Assembly: GCA_022820675.1 (NCBI GenBank)
Contig: JAJEFC010000080.1
Coordinates: 1-57,025 of the forward strand
From: Vicinamibacteria bacterium
GTDB taxonomy: Bacteria; Acidobacteriota; Vicinamibacteria; Vicinamibacterales; UBA8438
DNA length: 57,025 nt
Direction: 5' to 3'
A model generated the notes under the pieces. That model was given only the letters and a program-made list of their open reading frames with translations, was not told where the DNA came from and did no database searches. Shown here in pieces: positions 26,596 through 36,470 of the stretch. Position 1 is the stretch's first letter, and each line of letters begins with the position of its first letter. A program made the translations under genes and the position numbers.

Positions 26596-26612
26596 GGTGT
26601 CATTATGACACC
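26596..26612 (-). promoter_or_regulatory. Perfect palindromic operator overlapping the -10 of the FitAB-type operon
   Basis: GGTGTCAT-T-ATGACACC is a perfect 8-bp inverted repeat around one base. On the minus strand it contains CATAAT (26602-26607), a good -10, and the antitoxin ATG follows 8 nt later. A dimeric RHH protein bound here would block RNA polymerase. The transcript would be nearly leaderless. Confidence 0.75.
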
Positions 26613-26644
26613 TGTCCGCCCGGGAGGTTCAAGGCTCCGACGGT

Positions 26645-26698
26645 GGGTCTGGAATGGACGGCGTGCGGGCTCCCGGGTTCCAGACCCGGCACTATAAT
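26645..26698 (+). promoter_or_regulatory. Inverted repeat plus TATAAT promoter for a leaderless gene
   Basis: GGGTCTGGAA (26645-26654) and TTCCAGACCC (26678-26687) form a perfect 10-bp inverted repeat. TATAAT follows at 26693-26698 and the GTG start is 7 nt after it, so the mRNA would begin at the start codon. The repeat sits where the -35 and an operator would be. Confidence 0.6.
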
Positions 26699-26705
26699 CC
26701 CACTG

Positions 26706-27668
26706 GTGAGCTTGAACGCCGGCACCGACGGCACATCGCATCCGCGGAAGGGGCGCGGCGGGAGCACGGGTCGCCGGCCGGCGTTCCGGATCGGTCTGCT
26801 GGCCGCGGCCCTGGGAGCAGGCCTGCCCGCGGCGCAAGACGGCGCGGGGCTCGACGAGGTCATCGGCCGGGCCGCGGCCTACGTGGCCGAGTACGTGGAC
26901 GAGCTCTCGAACGTGGTGATGGAGGAGGACTACCGGCAGACCCACTACCGGGACAGCAGCGCCAACCCGTCCCACTCGCAGCTCGTGTCCGAGTTCCTGC
27001 TCATGCGGGTGGACGAGGAGGGCCAGTGGGTCGGCTTCCGCGACGCCGTCGAGCTCAACGGCCGGGAGCTCGAGAACCGGGGGAACCGCCTGGTGTCGCT
27101 GCTCGCCGACGGCCGGGCGAGCGCCATCGCCCAGGCCCGCCGCATCAGCGAGGAGAGCGCCCGTTACAACCTGGGCGAGACCGGGCGCACGTTCAACGTG
27201 CCCACCTACTCGCTGTTCTTCCTCCACCCCGCCAACGTCGACCGGTTCGACTTCGAGCGGATGCGCACGGGACGCGCGGGCTGCGCCGGCGTGGAGACGG
27301 CCTGGGACGTGAGCTTCCAGGAGATTGAGTACCCGACCCTGGCGCGCGGCTTCCAGGGCATCAGCCTGCCGGCCCGCGGGCGTTTCTGCCTCGACCCCGA
27401 ATCGGGCCGGGTGATCGAGACCGAGTTCGAGCTGCGCCACCCCGAGGTCCGCGGCGAGCGGCCGGCGACCGAGGCATCCGCCCGGGTGACGTTCGGACTC
27501 GAGCCGCGGCTGAACCTCTGGGTCCCGGTGGAGATGCGCGACACCGTCGCGGAGGACGACGGCCGGCGCACGGTCGGCACCGCGCGGTACCGCAACTACC
27601 GGCAGTTCGACGTCACGGTGTCGGAGAACACCGACCCGCCGCCCGACGGGAACGGCAACCCGCGGTGA
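26706..27668 (+). CDS. Exported protein of unknown function
   Basis: 320 residues from a GTG at 26706. A basic N-terminus is followed by a hydrophobic stretch (IGLLAAALGAGLPAAQ, about 30-45), indicating export. The mature part begins with a helix YVAEYVDELSNVVMEEDY and includes GFRDAVELNGRELENR and FQGISLPARGRFCLDPESGRVIETEF. Two cysteines (in RAGCAG and RFCLD) might pair. I recall similar uncharacterised proteins in acidobacterial genomes but know no domain name. It lies 28 bp upstream of the aminotransferase gene, perhaps in one transcript. Confidence 0.7.
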   Translation: MSLNAGTDGTSHPRKGRGGSTGRRPAFRIGLLAAALGAGLPAAQDGAGLDEVIGRAAAYVAEYVDELSNVVMEEDYRQTHYRDSSANPSHSQLVSEFLLMRVDEEGQWVGFRDAVELNGRELENRGNRLVSLLADGRASAIAQARRISEESARYNLGETGRTFNVPTYSLFFLHPANVDRFDFERMRTGRAGCAGVETAWDVSFQEIEYPTLARGFQGISLPARGRFCLDPESGRVIETEFELRHPEVRGERPATEASARVTFGLEPRLNLWVPVEMRDTVAEDDGRRTVGTARYRNYRQFDVTVSENTDPPPDGNGNPR

Positions 27669-27696
27669 CCACGCCGGCGGATTCGGCGGCAACCCC

Positions 27697-28944
27697 ATGA
27701 CCAACGACGAAAACGGCTTCATCGATCTCAGCCAGCGCATGTCGCGGCTGCCTCCCTACATGTTCGGCAGCATCAACGCGCTGCTCGCGAGCAAGCGCCG
27801 CGCCGGCATCGACGTCATCGACATGGCGATGGGCAATCCCACCGACGCCACCCCGCAGCCCATCGTCGACAAGCTCTGCGAGGTGGTCAACGACTCGCGG
27901 AACCACCGCTACTCGGCCGCGGCGGGACTCTACAACCTGCGCCGCGAGGTGGCGAAGTACTACGACAAGCACTGGGGGGTCCGCCTCGACCCGGAGAAGG
28001 AGGTCATCGCCACCATCGGCTCGAAGGAGGGCTTCAGCCACCTCTGCCTCGCCCTCCTCGGGCCCGGCGACACCGCGCTGGTGCCCGCCCCGTCGTTCCC
28101 CATCCACGCCTACGCGGTGGTCCTCGCGGGCGGGAGTTACCTCGGGGTGCCGGTCGCCGACGACGAGGTCTTCCTGAAACGGGTCAGCGAGATATCGAGC
28201 CAGCTCTCGCCCGGGCCCAAGGTCCTCTTCCTCAACTATCCGCACAACCCCACCGCGCACTGCGTGGCGCCGGAGTTCTTCAAGGAAGTGGTGGCCATCG
28301 CGCGCCGGCACGCGCTCATCGTCGTGCACGACTTCGCCTACGGGCAGGTCTGCTTCGACGACTACCGGGCCCCGAGCTTCCTCGCCACCCCCGGCGCGAT
28401 GGAGATCGGGGTCGAGTTCACCTCCATGTCGAAGACGTTCAACATGGCGGGATGGCGCATCGGCTACTGCGCCGGCAACCCGACGATCATCGGGGCGCTG
28501 GGCCAGATCAAGGGCTACTACGACTACGGCATCTTCCAGGCCATCCAGATCGCCTCCATCATCGCGCTGCGCGAGTGCGACCGGTTCGCCGACGAGCAGG
28601 CCGCCAAGTACCAGGAGCGGCGCGACACCCTGGTGGACGGGCTGCGGCGCATCGGCTGGGCCGACCTCGACGCCCCGCGCGCCGGCATGTTCGTGTGGGC
28701 GCCCCTGCCCGAGCGCTTCCGGGCCATGGGCTCGATGGAGTTCGCGCGCCGCCTGATGGACGACGCCGAGGTCGCGGTGTCGCCGGGGCGCGGCTTCGGC
28801 CCCGAGGGAGAGGGCCACGTGCGGCTCGCCCTCATCGAGAACCGCCAGCGCCTGCAGCAGGCGGTGCGGAACATGAGGCGCGCGTTCCAGAAGTGGTCGG
28901 AATCACCGTCACCGGAGCCGGTGGCGGAGACCCGCGCGGGCTGA
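27697..28944 (+). CDS. alaC: Class I/II PLP aminotransferase, AlaC-like
   Basis: 415 residues. The fold type I features are all visible: YSAAAGLYNLRREVAKYY near the N-terminus, FLNYPHNPTAH (substrate and cofactor contacts), VVHDFAYGQVCFD with the cofactor-contacting D and Y, and SMSKTFNMAGWRIGY with the PLP lysine near 246. This combination matches glutamate-pyruvate aminotransferases of the AlaC group, which make alanine, though related enzymes take other amino acids. The 3' end overlaps the opposing tctA gene by 36 bp. Confidence 0.88.
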   Translation: MTNDENGFIDLSQRMSRLPPYMFGSINALLASKRRAGIDVIDMAMGNPTDATPQPIVDKLCEVVNDSRNHRYSAAAGLYNLRREVAKYYDKHWGVRLDPEKEVIATIGSKEGFSHLCLALLGPGDTALVPAPSFPIHAYAVVLAGGSYLGVPVADDEVFLKRVSEISSQLSPGPKVLFLNYPHNPTAHCVAPEFFKEVVAIARRHALIVVHDFAYGQVCFDDYRAPSFLATPGAMEIGVEFTSMSKTFNMAGWRIGYCAGNPTIIGALGQIKGYYDYGIFQAIQIASIIALRECDRFADEQAAKYQERRDTLVDGLRRIGWADLDAPRAGMFVWAPLPERFRAMGSMEFARRLMDDAEVAVSPGRGFGPEGEGHVRLALIENRQRLQQAVRNMRRAFQKWSESPSPEPVAETRAG

Positions 28945-30420
28945 TGCCGCGGCGCGAAGCAGCACTGGACCGGCCGCGACCAGGACCGTCAGCGCGAGGA
29001 TGGCGGCGGACACCGGCCGGGTCAGGAACACCGTCGGGTCGCCCACCGAGATCGCCATCGCCCGCCTGAACTCCTGCTCGAGCAGCGGCCCCAGCACCAC
29101 CGCGAGCACGATGGGGGCAAGGGGGACGGCGTGCCGGCGCAGGGCGACGGCCATGACCCCCAGCCCGTAGGCGACGGCGACGTCGAAGAGGTTGTTGTTC
29201 AGGGTGTAGACCCCGAGGGTCGAGAACGCCAGCACCGCCGCAAAGAGCAGCGGCCGGGGCACCCGCAGCAGGCGCACCCACAACCCGATCAGGGGCAGGT
29301 TCAGGACCAGCAGCAGCGCGTTCGAGACGTAGAGGCTGGCGATGAGCCCCCACACGAGGGTGGAGTCCTGCGTGAAGAGCAGCGGCCCCGGCTGCAGCCC
29401 GTAGAGCTGGAACGCCGCGAGCATCACCGCGGTGGTGCCCGACCCCGGCACCCCGAGGGCCAGCAACGGCACCAGGCTTCCCCCGGCGCTCGCGTTGTTC
29501 GCCGCCTCGGGCCCCGCGACCCCCTCGATGGCGCCGCGACCGAAGCGGTCGGGACGCCGCGCGGCCCGGCGCTCGGCCGCGTACGACAGGAAGCTCGCCA
29601 CGGTGGCCCCGGCCCCGGGGAGGACGCCGGTGAAGAACCCGATGAGGGTGCCGCGCGTCCAGGCCGGCCACGACCGCCGCCACTCGTCGCGCGTCATCCG
29701 CACCGGCCCCGCCACCGCCGCCCGCGCCTCGCCCGCGGCCCGCCGCGACGCCGCGTACCAGAACACCTCGCCGACCGCGAAGAGCCCCACCGTCACCACC
29801 ACCACGTTCATCCCCCCCAGCAGCCCCGCCACCCCGAAGGTGAAGCGCGGCTGCCCCGTCTGGCCGTCGATGCCGACGGTCCCGAGGGCCAGCCCGAGGC
29901 AGATGGCGAACGCCCCCTTGGCGCGGGAGCCGCCGGACAGCCCGCCGAGGGCGGTGAGGGCGAAGAGCATCAGCGCGCAGTACTCGGCGGGACCGAACCC
30001 CAGCGCGACCTCGACCAGCGCCGGGGCCACGAGCATCAGCATCGCGGTGGCGAACGTGCCGGCGACGAACGAGCCGACGGCGGCGGTGGCCAGCGCCGCG
30101 CCCGCCCGCCCCTGCCGGGTCATCTCGAACCCGTCGAGGGCGGTCATCACGCTCGACGCCTCGCCCGGCATCCGCACCAGGATCGACGTCGTCGAGCCGC
30201 CGTACATCGCGCCGTAGTAGATGCCCCCGAACAGGATGAACGCGCCGACCGGCGGGAGGCCGAACGTCAGCGGCAGCAGCATCGAGATGGTGAGGGCGGG
30301 GCCGAGGCCGGGCAGGACCCCGATGGCGGTGCCGAGGGTGACGCCGACGAGCCCCAGCAGCAGGTTCGCGGGCGCGAGGGCGGCGCCGAAGCCGACCGCG
30401 AGCTGATCGAGGAGGAGCAC
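28909..30420 (-). CDS. tctA: Tripartite tricarboxylate transporter, large permease TctA
   Basis: 503 residues, strongly hydrophobic with about ten to twelve membrane segments. [19 protein letters not shown] near the N-terminus and [16 protein letters not shown] mid-protein are the two conserved TctA loops. [20 protein letters not shown] is also diagnostic. It is the main channel of a binding-protein-dependent, ion-driven carboxylate importer. It starts at GTG 30420, 13 bp after tctB, last in the order tctC-tctB-tctA. Confidence 0.93.
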   Translation of the reverse strand: MLLLDQLAVGFGAALAPANLLLGLVGVTLGTAIGVLPGLGPALTISMLLPLTFGLPPVGAFILFGGIYYGAMYGGSTTSILVRMPGEASSVMTALDGFEMTRQGRAGAALATAAVGSFVAGTFATAMLMLVAPALVEVALGFGPAEYCALMLFALTALGGLSGGSRAKGAFAICLGLALGTVGIDGQTGQPRFTFGVAGLLGGMNVVVVTVGLFAVGEVFWYAASRRAAGEARAAVAGPVRMTRDEWRRSWPAWTRGTLIGFFTGVLPGAGATVASFLSYAAERRAARRPDRFGRGAIEGVAGPEAANNASAGGSLVPLLALGVPGSGTTAVMLAAFQLYGLQPGPLLFTQDSTLVWGLIASLYVSNALLLVLNLPLIGLWVRLLRVPRPLLFAAVLAFSTLGVYTLNNNLFDVAVAYGLGVMAVALRRHAVPLAPIVLAVVLGPLLEQEFRRAMAISVGDPTVFLTRPVSAAILALTVLVAAGPVLLRAAASARAGLRHRLR

Positions 30421-30433
30421 CGGGCCGTCGACC

Positions 30434-30877
30434 TCAGCCGAAGGGCCCCGCGGGCAGGCGGATGCCGAGCAGCAGCCGGAATCCCAGGTACGCCGCGCCG
30501 GCGATCACGACGCCGGCCGCGAGGTCGCGGCGCCAGGCGCGGCTGCCGAGGGCGCGCGACTCGGCGACGATGAAGGCGGTAGTGGCAAGAGGGTAGCCGA
30601 GCGGCCCGAGGCACGCCAGGTAGGCGAGAAAAACGAGGGCGCTGATCGCCGCCGCCCGCCAGTCGATCGCCGCCGGGTCGGCCGGAGATCCGGGGCGGCA
30701 CGCGATCCAGACGGCGCTGGCGGCCAGGCCGGCGCCGATCGCGAGCGGGAACGTGCGCGGCCCCACGAGGTCGTAGCCTCCGGCCGGCGCCGAGATGGAC
30801 AGGCCGGCCGCGAGATAGCCGCCGCTCGCGGCGAGGGCCGCCGCCGCGAAGACCCGGTCCGAGGTCATCGGCGGCAC
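30434..30877 (-). CDS. tctB: Tripartite tricarboxylate transporter, small permease TctB
   Basis: 147 residues with four hydrophobic segments. The DLVGPRTFPLAIGAGLAA stretch after the first segment is typical of TctB, the small membrane subunit paired with TctA. It lies between tctC (6 bp away) and tctA (13 bp away) on the same strand. TctB proteins are poorly conserved, so context carries much of the call. Confidence 0.88.
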   Translation of the reverse strand: MPPMTSDRVFAAAALAASGGYLAAGLSISAPAGGYDLVGPRTFPLAIGAGLAASAVWIACRPGSPADPAAIDWRAAAISALVFLAYLACLGPLGYPLATTAFIVAESRALGSRAWRRDLAAGVVIAGAAYLGFRLLLGIRLPAGPFG

Positions 30878-30883
30878 CGCCGG

Positions 30884-31939
30884 CTACCCCGCCGACCCCG
30901 CGAGGCCGATCGAGCGCAGGATCTCGTCGGCGGCGGCGGTCTCCTCCTCGAGGAAGCGCTCGAAGTCGGCGCCCGCGAGGAAGCTGTCCTCCCAGTCGTT
31001 CCGGCGCAGGATGTCCCGCCAGGCGTCCGACGCCCGCATCCGCGCCAGCGCCTCGATGAGCCACGCGCGGCTCTCGTCGTCGATGCCGGGCGGGGCGAGG
31101 ACGCCCCGCCAGTTGGCGATCACCACGTCGAGCCCGCTCTCGCGGATGGTCGGGACGTCGCTCCCCGGGATGCGCTCCGCCGACGACACCGCGAGCACGC
31201 GCAGGCGGCCGCCCTCGGCGTGGGCCTTCCACTCGCCGAAGCCGGAGATGCCCGCGGTGACGTGCCCCCCCATCACCGCCACCGCCGCCTCCCCCCCGCC
31301 CGAGTGGGCCACGTAGTTCACGCGGGTGGGATCGACCCCGCCGGCGAGGGCGAGGAGGCCGGCGAGCATGTGGTCGATGCCCCCGGCCGACCCCCCGGCC
31401 CAGCTCACCCGCTCGGGCTCGGCCCGGAAGTCCTCCAGGAGGTCGGCGAGGGTCTGGTGGGGCGAGCCGGCGGGCACCGCGACCACCTCGTACTCGTCGA
31501 GGAGCCGCGCCAGCGGCACGGCGTCGTCGATCGAGACGGGCGAGCGGTTGGTGCGGATGGACCCCAGCATGACCTGCCCGAACACCATCACCGTGTGCGG
31601 ATCGCCGCGCTGGCGGGTGACGAGGTCGGCGAGCCCGATGGTGCCGCCGGCCCCGCCGCGGTTGACCACCTCGACCGGCACCCCGAGGATTCCCGACTCG
31701 GTCCACACCTGCTGGATCTGCCGAGCGGTCTGGTCCCAGCCGCCGCCGGGGTTGGCGGGGGCGAGCAGGGTGAGCGGCCCCCGCGGAAAGCCGGCCGACG
31801 TCGGCGCCAGCGCGCCCGCCGGTCGCTCAGGGACCGCTCCGCCGGCGCAGGCGGCGAGCATCGCCGCGACGCAGAGGCCGGGCAGCCGTCCCGGCAGGGC
31901 CCGGCTTCGTTCTCGCGCTGTCGCAGAACGCCGTGGCAC
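30884..31939 (-). CDS. tctC: Tripartite tricarboxylate transporter substrate-binding lipoprotein TctC
   Basis: 351 residues. A lipobox (MLAAC) near residue 30 suggests lipid anchoring. [18 protein letters not shown] and [16 protein letters not shown] are the two conserved carboxylate-contacting loops of the Bug/TctC family; [10 protein letters not shown] and [17 protein letters not shown] are also typical. It captures a carboxylate in the periplasm for TctAB. The ligand cannot be predicted. It is the first gene of the operon, upstream of tctB. Confidence 0.92.
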   Translation of the reverse strand: MPRRSATARERSRALPGRLPGLCVAAMLAACAGGAVPERPAGALAPTSAGFPRGPLTLLAPANPGGGWDQTARQIQQVWTESGILGVPVEVVNRGGAGGTIGLADLVTRQRGDPHTVMVFGQVMLGSIRTNRSPVSIDDAVPLARLLDEYEVVAVPAGSPHQTLADLLEDFRAEPERVSWAGGSAGGIDHMLAGLLALAGGVDPTRVNYVAHSGGGEAAVAVMGGHVTAGISGFGEWKAHAEGGRLRVLAVSSAERIPGSDVPTIRESGLDVVIANWRGVLAPPGIDDESRAWLIEALARMRASDAWRDILRRNDWEDSFLAGADFERFLEEETAAADEILRSIGLAGSAG

Positions 31940-32060
31940 GAGCGCACTGTATCAGGAAACGCCGGGGGTCAGGGTGGACGAAACGCCCGCTTCGCACGAA
32001 ACGTCTATGGTGAACGGAACACGGCTGCGTACATTCATTCGTCTCGAAGGGAGATCCGTC

Positions 32061-32615
32061 ATGAAACGACTCGTGCTGCTCGTCCTCGGCGTCGCCGCCG
32101 TCGCCACCGGCGCCCAGGCGCAATCGAACGCCGACCTCATCGAAGGCGCCCTCGCCGCCGCCCCGGTCCGGGCCCGCGACGCCGCCGCCGTCATCCAGTG
32201 GAACGCCGACTTCACCTGGGAGACGCTCAAGGAGGGCACGAACCGGCTCGTCTGCTACCACCGGTCCGACGAGGCCCGGCGGCAGCCCTTCGCGGTGCAG
32301 TGCACGAGCGTGGGCAACCTCGAGCGCGTCGCCCAGAGCCGGCAGTTCCGGGCCGAGGCGGGGCAGGACGCGGCGGCCGAGCGAGCCCTGGTGGACGCGG
32401 CCGAGGCCGACGGCACCCGCGTGGCGCCCGAGTTCGGCTCGGTGTTCATCTCGATGAACGGCCCCGACCAGGCCAGCGCCCGCACCCACACCACCATCGC
32501 GGTACCCGGCGCCACCCCCGACTCGCTCGGCCTGCCGGACAACCCCGGCCAGGGCGGCGCCTGGCTCATGGCCGTCGGCACCACCACCGCCCACATCATG
32601 ATCCCGGGGCACTAG
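32061..32615 (+). CDS. Small exported protein of unknown function
   Basis: 184 residues from the ATG at 32061, preceded by AAGGGAGA. The signal peptide is clear ([21 protein letters not shown]). The mature part has a [22 protein letters not shown] start, two cysteines (LVCYH and VQCTS), [11 protein letters not shown], and a C-terminal [17 protein letters not shown] with a possible metal-binding His. No family is recognised. It stands alone between the divergent tctC and the convergent ABC operon. Confidence 0.75.
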   Translation: MKRLVLLVLGVAAVATGAQAQSNADLIEGALAAAPVRARDAAAVIQWNADFTWETLKEGTNRLVCYHRSDEARRQPFAVQCTSVGNLERVAQSRQFRAEAGQDAAAERALVDAAEADGTRVAPEFGSVFISMNGPDQASARTHTTIAVPGATPDSLGLPDNPGQGGAWLMAVGTTTAHIMIPGH

Positions 32616-32634
32616 GCCCGGCGCCTTCACCGAC

Positions 32635-32675
32635 CCGCCAGCCCTGCGGCAGTGACTCTGTCGTGGGGCTGGCGG
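32635..32675. terminator. Perfect 10-bp hairpin between convergent genes
   Basis: CCGCCAGCCC (32635-32644) pairs with GGGCTGGCGG (32666-32675) across a 21-nt loop. It lies between the ends of the exported-protein gene and the ABC ATPase gene and could terminate both transcripts. There is no T-tract on either side. Confidence 0.55.
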
Positions 32676-32729
32676 CAAGCTGGGGAGTCCATCCAGACCG
32701 GCCGCCGGTCCGTTACGTGAACCCCGCCG

Positions 32730-33437
32730 TCAGCCGCGGACCTCGTCCTTCTCGATGCGGCCGTCGACGAGGCGGACGAGGCGGCGTGCGCGCGCCATCA
32801 CCCGCGGGTCGTGGGTCGAGAACAGGAAGGTGACCTGCTGCTCGCGGTTCAGGGTCTCCATCATCTCGAGGAGCGCGTCGGCGGTGGCCGAGTCGACGTT
32901 GGCGGTCGGCTCGTCGGCCAGGACCACGGCCGGCCCCGCCGCGATCGCCCGCGCGATGGCCACCCGCTGCTGCTGCCCGCCCGAGAGCTCGGACGGGCGC
33001 CGGTCCTCCATCCCTTCGAGCCCCACCCGGGCGAGCAGCTCCATGACCCGCGGCCGGCGCTCGGCCTCGGCCACCCCCTGCACCGCCATCACGATCTCCG
33101 CGTTCTCGTAGGCGCTGAGGATCGGCAGCAGGTTGTAGGCCTGGAACACGAAGCCGATGCGATCGCGGCGCAGGCGGCTCAGCTCCTGGCGCGACAGGGT
33201 CCCGAGGTCCGCGCCCTCCAGGCGGACGGTCCCCGACGTCGGCGTGTCCAGCGCGCCGATCAGGTTGAGCGCGGTCGTCTTGCCCGATCCGGAGGGGCCG
33301 CTGATAGCGGTGAACTCGCCGCTCCCCACCGCCATGGTCAGCCCGCGCAACGCCTCCACCCGCTGATCGCCCTGGTGGTAGACCTTGGTGACCTCCTCCA
33401 GCTCCACGACCGGATCGGCACCGTTGTCGTTGCTCAT
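32730..33437 (-). CDS. ABC transporter ATP-binding protein, LolD/MacB type
   Basis: 235 residues with Walker A GPSGSGKTT (about 46-54), Q-loop FVFQAYNLLP, signature LSGGQQQRVAIARA, Walker B VVLADEPTANVD and switch His in FSTHDPRV. The LNREQQVTFLFSTHD form belongs to the LolD/MacB/FtsE group, which powers FtsX-type permeases. The two permease genes upstream on the same strand supply these. It should drive extraction of a lipoprotein or export of a hydrophobic compound across the envelope rather than import. Confidence 0.92.
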   Translation of the reverse strand: MSNDNGADPVVELEEVTKVYHQGDQRVEALRGLTMAVGSGEFTAISGPSGSGKTTALNLIGALDTPTSGTVRLEGADLGTLSRQELSRLRRDRIGFVFQAYNLLPILSAYENAEIVMAVQGVAEAERRPRVMELLARVGLEGMEDRRPSELSGGQQQRVAIARAIAAGPAVVLADEPTANVDSATADALLEMMETLNREQQVTFLFSTHDPRVMARARRLVRLVDGRIEKDEVRG

Positions 33438-33644
33438 CGACGATCACCTCTCGGGCTCGCAGCCAGACCTGCCGGCTTCGGGTCCGGCCCCATCGGAACC
33501 GGGCGCCTCGGCAGCCCACCGGCGCCCTCGGCGACTTCGGTGCACCACGGCTTCGCCACGGGATCCGCGGCCCGTGCATCGTCGCCGGCTCCGATTGCCC
33601 GAACCAGCCCTGGAAATTCGCTCGGTGTCCGCGGCACAAGACTT

Positions 33645-34892
33645 CTAGACCACCCGAATCGTCTCCACCGGGTCGGCGTGCCCCGCCTTCCAGGCCGGAT
33701 AGACCCCCGACAGCATGATCGCGGCCAGGGCCGAGACGCCGATGAGGACCACGCTCTCGCCGTAGATGCCGATCTGCATGGTGGTCGACATGCCGACGCC
33801 GGCGACCTCCATCTGCTCGGCCGGGATCAGGCCCGACACGTCGATGCCGGTCGAGGCGAGATAGAGGTACGGCCCGATGGTGACGAGGGCGGCGCCGGCG
33901 AGACCGACGACGGCGAGCCACGCGCTCTCGAGCATCACGAGCCGGAAGAGCTGCGACGGGCTGAACCCGACGGCGAGCATGATGCCGAACTCGCGCAGCC
34001 GCTCCATCACGCTGACGAAGAGGGTGTTGAAGATGCCGGCGGCCACGAGCACCGCGAGCAGCAGCATCATGACCTTGGCGCCGCCGACCTTCATGGCGAT
34101 GAACACCGCCAGGTCCGGCTGCAGCTCGTGCCAGGGCAGGACCGCGACGCCGGCCGGGGCCCCGGCCGCGAGGTCCGCCACCACGCGGTCGGTGACGCGC
34201 TGATCGTCGACGAACGCGGCGACCTGGATGGCCTCGTCGGGCCCGAAGCCGATGGTCTCGCGCAGGGTGCCGATGGGCAGCAGGCAGATGCTCCCGTCGA
34301 CGCTCGGGGAGCCGGTGCGGATGATGCCGCTGACCCGGGCGAGGTCGCTCACGATCTCGCCCTCCCTGTCGGTCAGGGTGTAGACGACCCTCGACCCCAG
34401 CTCGACGTCGAGGTTCGAGGCGAGCCGCTCGCCGAGGATGATGCCGCGGTCGTCCGACGAGGCGAAGAACTCGCCCTCGACCACCGCCTCGAGGAGCGAC
34501 AGCGTCTCCTCGTCCTCGTCCTCTGGGGAGACGGCGATGAAGCCGGCGCCGACGTTGTCGCGCGCCGTCGACAGCATGTTGAACCCGGTGATGCGCTCCA
34601 CGACCCGGATGACCCGGGGGTTGCCCTCGGCCAGGCGCGTCAGCTCGCCGGTCCCCTCGACGGGACGCGACAGGGTGGGGCTGTCCAGGTACTCCGGGTG
34701 CTGGTAGGTCACGTGACCGGCGCCGAGCCGGGCCGCGAGCCGGATCATGTCCTCCCAGTTCCGGTCCTGCATCGCCATCATCAGGACGGCGAGGAAGACG
34801 CCGAAGACGATGGCCGAGAGGGTGATGACCGTGCGGCGGCGGTTCCGCCACAGGTTGCGCCACGCCATCCTCGCGAGACTGCCGCCCTTCAT
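33645..34892 (-). CDS. ABC transporter permease, FtsX/LolE-like
   Basis: 415 residues. An N-terminal membrane helix (VITLSAIVFGVFLAVLMM) follows the typical MAWRNLWRNRRR segment; a periplasmic domain spans about 50-275, then three membrane helices. LREFGIMLAVGFSPSQLFRLVMLE is the cytoplasmic coupling region of FtsX permeases, and YPAWKAGHADPVETIR is the standard ending. It would pair with the other permease as a LolC/LolE-like heterodimer. The ATG at 34892 fits the family start. It is separated from the ATPase gene by a 207-bp gap with no gene. Confidence 0.9.
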   Translation of the reverse strand: MKGGSLARMAWRNLWRNRRRTVITLSAIVFGVFLAVLMMAMQDRNWEDMIRLAARLGAGHVTYQHPEYLDSPTLSRPVEGTGELTRLAEGNPRVIRVVERITGFNMLSTARDNVGAGFIAVSPEDEDEETLSLLEAVVEGEFFASSDDRGIILGERLASNLDVELGSRVVYTLTDREGEIVSDLARVSGIIRTGSPSVDGSICLLPIGTLRETIGFGPDEAIQVAAFVDDQRVTDRVVADLAAGAPAGVAVLPWHELQPDLAVFIAMKVGGAKVMMLLLAVLVAAGIFNTLFVSVMERLREFGIMLAVGFSPSQLFRLVMLESAWLAVVGLAGAALVTIGPYLYLASTGIDVSGLIPAEQMEVAGVGMSTTMQIGIYGESVVLIGVSALAAIMLSGVYPAWKAGHADPVETIRVV

Positions 34893-35222
34893 CGTCCACC
34901 TCTCTTCCCTGCTTCCGGGCCTGCCATTCTCCGGCGAGCCGGCGTCGGCACGCGCCGTCCGACCATCGGCCAAGCCGGCGAAACCCCGCCCCACGGGAGC
35001 CGCAGGCGAAGCGCCCCGCCGCGGTCCGGCCGGTGGCGCGCTCCGCCTGGCCGCGGAGCCGACTCGGGCCGCTCGTTCGTCGCCCCCCGTCCGGGCCCCC
35101 TGACGAATCCTCGGCTCGCCGACTCCTCGCCGAACCGCGCACGAGACGAGGTCCCACCGCGCGCCGTGGTCGCCGACGGCGCATCGCCTCCGCCGGGGCC
35201 GGCCGCCGCCACGGGTCGTGAC
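34893..35222. other. Gap within the ABC transporter operon
   Basis: No gene seen in about 330 bp between the two permease genes. It contains a GAGCCGCAGGCGA segment near 34990, like the repeat pair at 24077-24199. The downstream permease may have its own promoter here, but no clear -35/-10 pair stands out. Confidence 0.4.
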
Positions 35223-36437
35223 TCACTGATGCCGCATCGCCTCCACCGGGCTGATCCGGGCCGCCTTCAGGGCGGGGTAGATCACCGCCAGGAGGACCAG
35301 CACGACGAGGGTCATCGTCGGAATGACGAACGCGGCCGACGACGCCGACGCCCGCCACACCGTCGCGAACGTGGAGCCCATGACCGTGACCCCGCCGAGC
35401 GCCCCGGTGTCGATGCCGAACTCGCTCAGGTACCAGAGCATCGGGACCGTGAGGATCATGCCCGCCACGAGGGCGAGGCCGGTCTGCAGCGCGCTCTCGA
35501 CGAAGATGAGGGCCAGCACCTGGCGCGGCTCGACGCCCAGCGCCTTCAGGATCCCGAACTCGCGGATGCGTTCGAACACGGCCATCAGCATCGCGTTCAG
35601 GATGAGGATGGCGATGACGATGTAGACGACGGCGGAGATGATGCCCATCGCCGCGCGGGCCGAGTCGAGGTAGGTCGCGATGGTCGGCACCAGCGACCGC
35701 CACGACCGCGTGTCGAGGCCGGGGGCCAGGCCCTGCGCCGCTTCAAGCGCCCCGTCCAGATCGAGCTCGTCCGGCTTGCGCACCACGATCTCGTGCGCCC
35801 CCGACGGCATGAAGAAGAGCTCGCGGAACGCCCCTTCGGTGAGGAAGACGGCGGCGCGGTCGACGCCGTCGCTGACGGTGCCGAGAATGCCGCGCACCGT
35901 GTAGAGATCGTTGGCGATGCCGCCGTCGGTGGCCTGGCTCAGTACCACCAGCTCGTCGCCGAGGGCGAGGTTGAGCGACCGGGCGAGCCGCCGCCCCACC
36001 ACGACGCCGAACGGATCGCCATCGTCGAGCCACGCCCCCTCGGCGAGCCGGGTCGGGATGACGCTGACGCGCGCGTCGTCCTCGACGTTCACGCCGCGCA
36101 GCGACGCGCCGGCGGCCGAGTCGTGCGCCGCCGCGAGCCCGGCCCCGACGAGGCGGGCGCTGGCCCGGAACCCCGCCGCGTCCAGCCCGCCGAGCAGCGC
36201 GTCGACGTCGTCGACGACCGTGTAGAGCGACGGGTCGTCGAGATACGTCGGCGCGTGGATCTGCAGGTCGCCGAGGTCGATCTCGACGATGGTCTCCTCC
36301 ATGTCGTTCAGCATCCCCTCCATCATGGCCATGTAGACCACCATGGCGAAGAGCCCGAGGGTCATCGCGCCCACCGTGACCGCCGTCCGCCGGCGGTTGC
36401 GGCCGATGTTGCGCCACGCCATCTTCAGGATGCCCAT
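35223..36437 (-). CDS. ABC transporter permease, FtsX/LolC-like
   Basis: 404 residues with the same layout as its neighbour: MAWRNIGRNRRRTAVTV, one N-terminal helix with a Met-rich segment (VVYMAMMEGMLNDM), a periplasmic domain at about 45-260, and three C-terminal helices. IREFGILKALGVEPRQVLALIFVE is the coupling region, and YPALKAARISPVEAMRHQ the family C-terminus. It is first in the three-gene set. The two permeases are clearly paralogous but diverged. Confidence 0.9.
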   Translation of the reverse strand: MGILKMAWRNIGRNRRRTAVTVGAMTLGLFAMVVYMAMMEGMLNDMEETIVEIDLGDLQIHAPTYLDDPSLYTVVDDVDALLGGLDAAGFRASARLVGAGLAAAHDSAAGASLRGVNVEDDARVSVIPTRLAEGAWLDDGDPFGVVVGRRLARSLNLALGDELVVLSQATDGGIANDLYTVRGILGTVSDGVDRAAVFLTEGAFRELFFMPSGAHEIVVRKPDELDLDGALEAAQGLAPGLDTRSWRSLVPTIATYLDSARAAMGIISAVVYIVIAILILNAMLMAVFERIREFGILKALGVEPRQVLALIFVESALQTGLALVAGMILTVPMLWYLSEFGIDTGALGGVTVMGSTFATVWRASASSAAFVIPTMTLVVLVLLAVIYPALKAARISPVEAMRHQ

Positions 36438-36470
36438 GTCAGATCTCGCGCGGAACCCGCGAGGAACGGC

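Noticed and set aside
26645..26690. tRNA-like arm (GGTTCCAGACCCGG)
   Set aside because: No acceptor, D or anticodon arms fit; the sequence is better explained as an inverted repeat beside a TATAAT box.
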